Shown here in pieces: positions 61,925-64,000 of a stretch of DNA of 64,000 bases. Origin of the DNA: an uncultured Rubrobacteraceae bacterium (GTDB lineage Bacteria; Actinomycetota; Rubrobacteria; Rubrobacterales; Rubrobacteraceae); the NCBI GenBank assembly GCA_902806065.1, contig CADCVE010000001.1, positions 186,001-250,000 on the forward strand. Reading direction: 5' to 3'. Below the pieces are notes generated by a model. That model was not told the origin of the DNA and ran no database searches. It saw only the letters and a list, made by a program, of their open reading frames with translations. The position numbers and the translations under genes were made by a program. Every line of letters starts with the position of its first letter. The stretch's first letter is position 1.

Positions 61925-62503
61925 ATGGTCAGCAGTACCCGGATCCCGAAGGCAGAGTTGACCGGCATCTACGGCGCGATGGTCAAGCGGATGTCCCGCA
62001 AGATGCTCGGCGACGTGGCCGAGCCGGTCGAGGTGGCGTGGCACAACCGTAAGGTGCTGAACTTCAGCTTCAGCATCGGTCGCAAGGCCCAGAAGTGGGA
62101 CCAGTGCGACGAGAACCTGAAGTCGTTTGCCCACATGGCGGTGGCCAGCTTGGTCGGCTGCAGTTTTTGCCTGGACCTCGGCTACTTCCAAGCCTATAAC
62201 GAGGGACTAGACGTGACCAAGGCGCGTGAGGTACCCCGGTGGCGTGAGTCCGACGTCTTCACGCCGCTGGAGCGGGACGTCATGGAGTACGCCGAGGCGA
62301 TGACGCAGACCCCGCCGACGGTCACTGACGAACTGTCGGCCAGGCTGCTGGAGGCGCTCGGCCCGGCCGCGCTGGTGGAGCTGACCATGTTCACTGCGCT
62401 GGCGAACCTGTATACCCGCTCCAACACTGCGATTGGCATTGAGTCGCAGGAGTTTTCGGCGGCATGTGACTTGAAGCCGCTCGCCGTAGCTTCGACGACA
62501 TGA
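61925..62503 (+). CDS. Carboxymuconolactone decarboxylase/AhpD-like protein
   Basis: The 192-residue all-helical protein has the AhpD-fold centre (SFAHMAVASLVGCSFCLDLGYFQAYNEG) with a CxxC pair (GCSFC) and a downstream ERDVMEYAEAMTQTPPTV segment. These proteins act as hydroperoxide/thiol enzymes or decarboxylases. Members of this family are the typical targets of ECF41 sigma factors. ATG 61925 follows GAGGAGA; the ORF limit 61793 is unsupported. The stop overlaps the sigma gene by 4 bp (ATGA). Confidence 0.9.
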   Translation: MVSSTRIPKAELTGIYGAMVKRMSRKMLGDVAEPVEVAWHNRKVLNFSFSIGRKAQKWDQCDENLKSFAHMAVASLVGCSFCLDLGYFQAYNEGLDVTKAREVPRWRESDVFTPLERDVMEYAEAMTQTPPTVTDELSARLLEALGPAALVELTMFTALANLYTRSNTAIGIESQEFSAACDLKPLAVASTT

Positions 62504-63369
62504 CCGACGACCCGTTCGTCACCCATCGCAGCCTGCTCTTCACTGTCGCCTACGAGATGCTCGGCTCGGCCGCCGACGCTGAGGACGTGGTCCAGGAGAC
62601 TTGGCTGCGGTGGGTCGACGTCGACCGCGCCGAGGTGCGGGCCCCGCGAGCCTACCTGGTGCGGATCGTCACCCGGCAGGCGCTCAACCGGCTGCGGACG
62701 CTGGCGCGGCGGCGCGAGGAGTACGTCGGGGAGTGGCTGCCCGAGCCACTGCTCACCAGTCCCGACGTGGCCGAGGACGTCGAGTTCGCCGAGAGCGTCT
62801 CGATCGCGATGCTAACCGTGCTGGAGACCCTCGCGCCTGCCGAACGGGCGGTCTTCGTCCTGCGCGAGGTCTTCGACCTGCCTTACGCCGACATCTCCGC
62901 AGCGGTCGACAAGACGCCGGCAGCGGTCAGGCAGATCGCTCACCGGGCCCGGGAGCACGTGGCCGCGCGGCGGCCACGGATACAGGTCGATCGTGCCGAG
63001 CACCAGCAGGTGGTCGATCGGTTCCTGGCGGCGCTGCGGACCGGTGATCTCCAGGTGCTACTCGACGTGCTCGCACCCGACGTGGTGCTTGTCGCGGACG
63101 GTGGCGGCGAGGTGGCCGCTGCCCGGCGTCCGATGGTGGGCAGGGACCGGGTGGCGACCCTCCTCTCCCGCTTCAAGACGGTCGCGCCGGGTGCGGTGGT
63201 CGGCACTGTGTGGATGAACGGTGCGCCCGCCGGCCGAATTGACCTCGCTGGCGAGCTCAACACGGCGGTCAGCCTGGTGGTCACGGCCGGCCGGATCACC
63301 CGCATCTACGCGATCCGCAACCCGCACAAGCTCGCTCGACTGGACGAAGAGGTCACGCTCAGCCGCTAA
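62500..63369 (+). CDS. ECF41-family RNA polymerase sigma factor (SigJ-like)
   Basis: Sigma regions 2 and 4 are clear (MLGSAADAEDVVQETWLRW; FDLPYADISAAVDKTPAAVRQIAHRARE). The linker carries WLPEPL. A fused SnoaL-like C-terminal domain follows (HQQVVDRFLAALRTGDLQVLLDVLAPDVVLVADGGGE) with the D-G-G-G signature. In ECF41 factors this domain regulates activity in place of an anti-sigma factor. Length is 289 residues. It is coupled to the AhpD-like gene, and a matching promoter lies upstream. Confidence 0.94.
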   Translation: MTDDPFVTHRSLLFTVAYEMLGSAADAEDVVQETWLRWVDVDRAEVRAPRAYLVRIVTRQALNRLRTLARRREEYVGEWLPEPLLTSPDVAEDVEFAESVSIAMLTVLETLAPAERAVFVLREVFDLPYADISAAVDKTPAAVRQIAHRAREHVAARRPRIQVDRAEHQQVVDRFLAALRTGDLQVLLDVLAPDVVLVADGGGEVAAARRPMVGRDRVATLLSRFKTVAPGAVVGTVWMNGAPAGRIDLAGELNTAVSLVVTAGRITRIYAIRNPHKLARLDEEVTLSR

Positions 63370-63491
63370 CTGCCGTCGCTGCCGACCCGGCCGGTCCGGG
63401 GGCGGCATACCCAGTGCCGGTCCGCTGTTGCACCACCGTCAACGGGTACGGTGCAGTGGCGAACTCCGGTGCGACGTGGTATATCGCGAAG

Positions 63492-63941
63492 GTGACCAGC
63501 AGACCCGCCGCAGCGCATCACCTGCGCAACCTCGCGCGACTGCGCCGCGTTCGCGACCGGATCGACCGGGAGTACGCGCAGCCGCTGGACGTCGAGGCAC
63601 TCGCCCGCAGCGCGCACATGTCGGCCGGGCACCTCAGCCGCCAATTCCGACTCGCCTATGGCGAGTCGCCGTACGCCTATCTGATGACGCGGCGCATCGA
63701 GCGCGCGATGGCGCTGCTGCGTCGTGGCGACCTCAGCGTCACCGAGATCTGCTTCGCGGTCGGCTGCTCGTCGATGGGCACCTTCAGCAGTCGCTTCACC
63801 GAACTCGTCGGTGTGCCGCCCAGCGTCTATCGGCGCCGGGCGGCGCGCTCCACGGCGGGGATGCCGTCCTGCGTGGCGAAACAAGTGACCAGACCGGTCA
63901 GGAATCGAGAAGTGCCGGCCCCCGAGCCGCACGTAGAATGA
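63492..63941 (+). CDS. AraC-family transcriptional regulator (DNA-binding domain only)
   Basis: Two helix-turn-helix units fill the protein: LDVEALARSAHMSAGHLSRQFRLAYGESPYAYL and LSVTEICFAVGCSSMGTFSSRFTELVGVPPSVYRRR. There is no N-terminal sensor domain. The start is uncertain. GTG 63492 gives about 149 residues, while the ORF opens at 63414 and neither has a clear ribosome binding site. The gene precedes a VOC-type start in the same direction; such regulator/VOC pairs are common in actinomycetes. Confidence 0.88.
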   Translation: MTSRPAAAHHLRNLARLRRVRDRIDREYAQPLDVEALARSAHMSAGHLSRQFRLAYGESPYAYLMTRRIERAMALLRRGDLSVTEICFAVGCSSMGTFSSRFTELVGVPPSVYRRRAARSTAGMPSCVAKQVTRPVRNREVPAPEPHVE

Positions 63942-63970
63942 CTGCCATGGACACCATTCGAGAGAGGAGA

Positions 63971-64000
63971 ATGATTGCCATGGACATCAAGATTCACGCC
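63971..64000 (+). CDS. Start of a further gene, probably VOC-family protein (partial)
   Basis: GAGAGGAGA directly precedes ATG 63971, opening MIAMDIKIHA before the window ends. A second ATG is at 63980. The MDIKIHA beginning and the preceding AraC-type gene are typical of actinobacterial glyoxalase/VOC genes, but ten residues cannot prove it. Confidence 0.45.
   Translation, partial: MIAMDIKIHA

Overview
The window reads as chromosomal DNA of a high-GC actinomycete, most likely a Rubrobacter or close relative. This rests on gene order and gene form, not on a database search. The order is sua5 - glyA - upp - dCMP deaminase - atp operon - murA, then nuoABCDHIJKLMN without nuoEFG, tig-clpP-clpX-valS-folC, ndk-maf-radC-mreBCD-rodA, rplU-rpmA-obgE-nadD-rsfS-comEA-comEC. 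GTG/TTG starts and 1-4 nt stop/start overlaps are frequent. The acidic tails on the F1-ATPase subunits and on trigger factor would suit a salt- or stress-tolerant lineage (inference).

Layout. 1-25.3 kb is conserved core, nearly all on the plus strand: the end of a Sua5/YrdC gene, a frameshifted RTX-type secreted protein, glyA-upp-dCMP deaminase, a complete F1Fo ATP synthase operon with two small assembly-type membrane proteins at its head, murA, an M20 peptidase and an 11-subunit complex I operon. ATP synthase beta has an N-terminal extension of about 100 residues containing a duplicated motif.

25.5-31.6 kb is an accessory island at tRNA-His. The intact tRNA is followed by two further copies of its 3' half, at 27.47 and 31.52 kb. 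Two decayed tyrosine-integrase C-termini lie between them. The cargo is a 493-aa protein with a HEPN-like motif, an NlpC/P60-like exported protein that has lost its catalytic His and carries a 19-unit D-P-x-x-V repeat, and an LtaS-type membrane sulfatase. tRNA-Leu follows.

31.8-52.2 kb is core again: protein quality control (tig, clpP, clpX), valS, folC, a 27-aa membrane microprotein coupled to a zinc-ribbon membrane protein, ndk/maf/radC, the mre-rodA elongation genes, an MBL-Rieske fusion, a YfiH protein, the ribosomal-Obg-nadD-rsfS block, tRNA-Ala and comEA. It ends in a comEC truncated at about 334 codons, exactly where a dispersed repeat begins.

52.2-64.0 kb is an accessory region of small regulatory and enzyme modules: a GlcG-type protein, methyltransferases, a VOC protein, a MerR regulator with a textbook 19-bp-spacer promoter facing two methyltransferase genes, an ABC transporter plus DesK/DesR-type two-component operon on the minus strand, and a carboxymuconolactone-decarboxylase-like gene with an ECF41 sigma factor and a matching ECF41 promoter. 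An AraC-type regulator and the first codons of another gene close the window. Three to four copies of a ~110-bp repeat encoding a conserved C-terminal peptide punctuate this region and mark its left border.
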